NCBI GenBank assembly: GCA_013813135.1
Contig: JACCSF010000099.1
Coordinates: 1-5,926 of the forward strand
Direction of reading: 5' to 3'
Length of the DNA stretch: 5,926 nt
Source: Thermoleophilaceae bacterium
GTDB taxonomy: Bacteria; Actinomycetota; Thermoleophilia; Solirubrobacterales; Thermoleophilaceae
Shown here: positions 4,938 through 5,926 of the stretch, one piece after another
Position numbering within the stretch: the stretch's first letter is position 1
How the letters are laid out: each line of letters begins with the position of its first letter
Translations under genes and position numbers: made by a program
The notes under the pieces: model-generated
The model's input: the letters and a program-made list of their open reading frames with translations, nothing else
Database searches by the model: none
Told to the model about the DNA's origin: nothing

Positions 4938-5926
4938 AGCTCGCCTACGCGGTCCTGCGCGGCGGGGGCGTCTGCGCGCGCCGCGACGGACGCACGTTCG
5001 CCCTCGCCGCCCTCGACCCCGTCTTCAGCGGCGATTCGCTCAACCCGTTCATGGAGCGGGGACCGGACTTCTGGCGGTCGACCGCCGCGCGCGTGGATGA
5101 GGGCGATGAGGTCGAGGCGCCCGGGCTCTCGATGCCGTTCGAGGTCGCCGACTACGTGGACTTCTTCTCGTCGCTGCAGCACGCGACCAACGCGGGGCGG
5201 ATGCTGCGGCCCGACGGCGATCCGTTGCCTCCGAACTGGCGACACCTGCCGATCGGCTACCACGGCCGCGCGGGAACCGTCGTGCCCAGCGGAACCCCGG
5301 TGCGCCGGCCGCAGGGCCAGCTCGGGCCGGGGCAATTCGGACCGACCCAGGCTCTCGACATCGAGCTCGAGGCGGGTTTCGTGATCGGCGTTGCGAGCCG
5401 TCCGGGAGAGCCTGTGCCCGCGGACCGTGCGCTCGACCATGTGTTCGGGATGGTTCTCCTGAACGACTGGTCCGCGCGCGACATCCAGGGCTGGGAATCG
5501 CGTCCGCTCGGACCGTTCCTCGGCAAGTCGTTCGCGACCTCGGTGTCGCACTGGGTCGTGCCGCTGTCCGAGCTGGACGGTCTGCGCAAGCCAGGCGGTC
5601 CGCAGGAGCCCGAGCCGCTGCCGTACCTCCGGGAATCACCGTGGGCCTACGACATCGACCTGGAGATCGAGCTCAACGGCGCGCTGATCGCCCGGACGAA
5701 CACGCGCCACCTGTACTGGTCGATCGCCCAGCAGATCGCGCACCTCACCTCCAACGGAGCGAGCCTGCGCGTTGGGGACCTGCTTGGCACGGGGACCATC
5801 TCCGGGCCCGAGCGCGAGCAGCGTGGCAGCCTGCTGGAGCTGTCCTGGGCCGGGCGCGAGCCGATCGAGCTGCCCGACGGAACCACGCGCACCTTCCTGG
5901 AGGACGGCGACGAGGTGGTACTGCGC
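4934..5926 (+). CDS. fahA: Fumarylacetoacetase, 3' end outside the window
   Basis: The frame is open from GTG 4934 to the right edge (331 codons, no stop), so the gene is 3'-truncated by the window, probably by a few tens of codons. The enzyme cleaves 4-fumarylacetoacetate to fumarate and acetoacetate, the last step of tyrosine/homogentisate breakdown, in the cytoplasm. Diagnostic segments are DYVDFFSSLQHATNAGRMLR (73-92), NWRHLPIGYHGRAG (101-114), ALDIELEAGFVIG (140-152), LLNDWSARDIQGWE (175-188), PLGPFLGKSF (191-200) and GDLLGTGTISGPE (281-293). By spacing against mammalian FAH, D76, E144, E146 and D178 bind the metal, H83 is the base, and R92, Y109, Q185 and K198 line the substrate site. 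Two substrate-site tyrosines (mouse 128 and 244) appear as F78 and S189. The N-terminal domain is about 50 residues shorter than in mammals. The start overlaps the upstream hydrolase stop as GTGA, implying coupling; no strong ribosome binding site is seen. Confidence 0.94.
   Translation, partial: MKLAYAVLRGGGVCARRDGRTFALAALDPVFSGDSLNPFMERGPDFWRSTAARVDEGDEVEAPGLSMPFEVADYVDFFSSLQHATNAGRMLRPDGDPLPPNWRHLPIGYHGRAGTVVPSGTPVRRPQGQLGPGQFGPTQALDIELEAGFVIGVASRPGEPVPADRALDHVFGMVLLNDWSARDIQGWESRPLGPFLGKSFATSVSHWVVPLSELDGLRKPGGPQEPEPLPYLRESPWAYDIDLEIELNGALIARTNTRHLYWSIAQQIAHLTSNGASLRVGDLLGTGTISGPEREQRGSLLELSWAGREPIELPDGTTRTFLEDGDEVVLR

Overview
The window is a densely packed, strongly GC-rich stretch of bacterial chromosome. 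Codon third positions are almost all G or C, GTG starts predominate, and gene junctions are short overlaps. These traits, with the style of the proteins (a DUF47/PiT pair, a metallo-beta-lactamase protein of actinobacterial type, a compact fumarylacetoacetase), suggest a high-GC actinobacterium, perhaps of the class Thermoleophilia. That placement is inference from protein style, not from a marker gene. No RNA gene, CRISPR array, insertion sequence, prophage or notable repeat was found, and no stretch over 300 bases lacks a gene.

Left block, plus strand, about 1-3116. Five genes run head to tail: the 3' part of an HNH endonuclease, a calcineurin-like metallophosphoesterase, a DUF47 (PhoU-like) protein, a PiT-type phosphate transporter, and a 79-residue protein with two predicted membrane segments. 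Gaps are 11 and 17 bases at most, and the other junctions overlap by 1 and 4 bases, so the last four genes probably form one transcript. The core is low-affinity, ion-coupled phosphate uptake: the PiT permease with its DUF47 partner, possibly joined by the small membrane protein. The phosphoesterase may or may not share that role.

Middle, minus strand, 3103-4173. One PLP-dependent class V aminotransferase-fold enzyme converges on the small membrane gene with a 14-base coding overlap. It keeps the PLP-site residues but lacks the cysteine loop of cysteine desulfurases, so a C-S lyase or similar activity is more likely than sulfur transfer.

Right block, plus strand, 4203 to the right edge. It diverges from the aminotransferase across only 29 bases. 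A metallo-beta-lactamase-fold hydrolase with a complete two-metal ligand set and an extra C-terminal segment overlaps, by GTGA, a fumarylacetoacetase that runs off the window. Fumarylacetoacetase is the last step of tyrosine/homogentisate breakdown, so a catabolic operon may continue to the right.

No clearly novel multi-gene system is present. The points most worth checking are the small membrane protein coupled to PiT, the C-terminal extension of the hydrolase, the active-site tyrosine replacements in the fumarylacetoacetase, and the possible sulfur link between the divergent aminotransferase and hydrolase.
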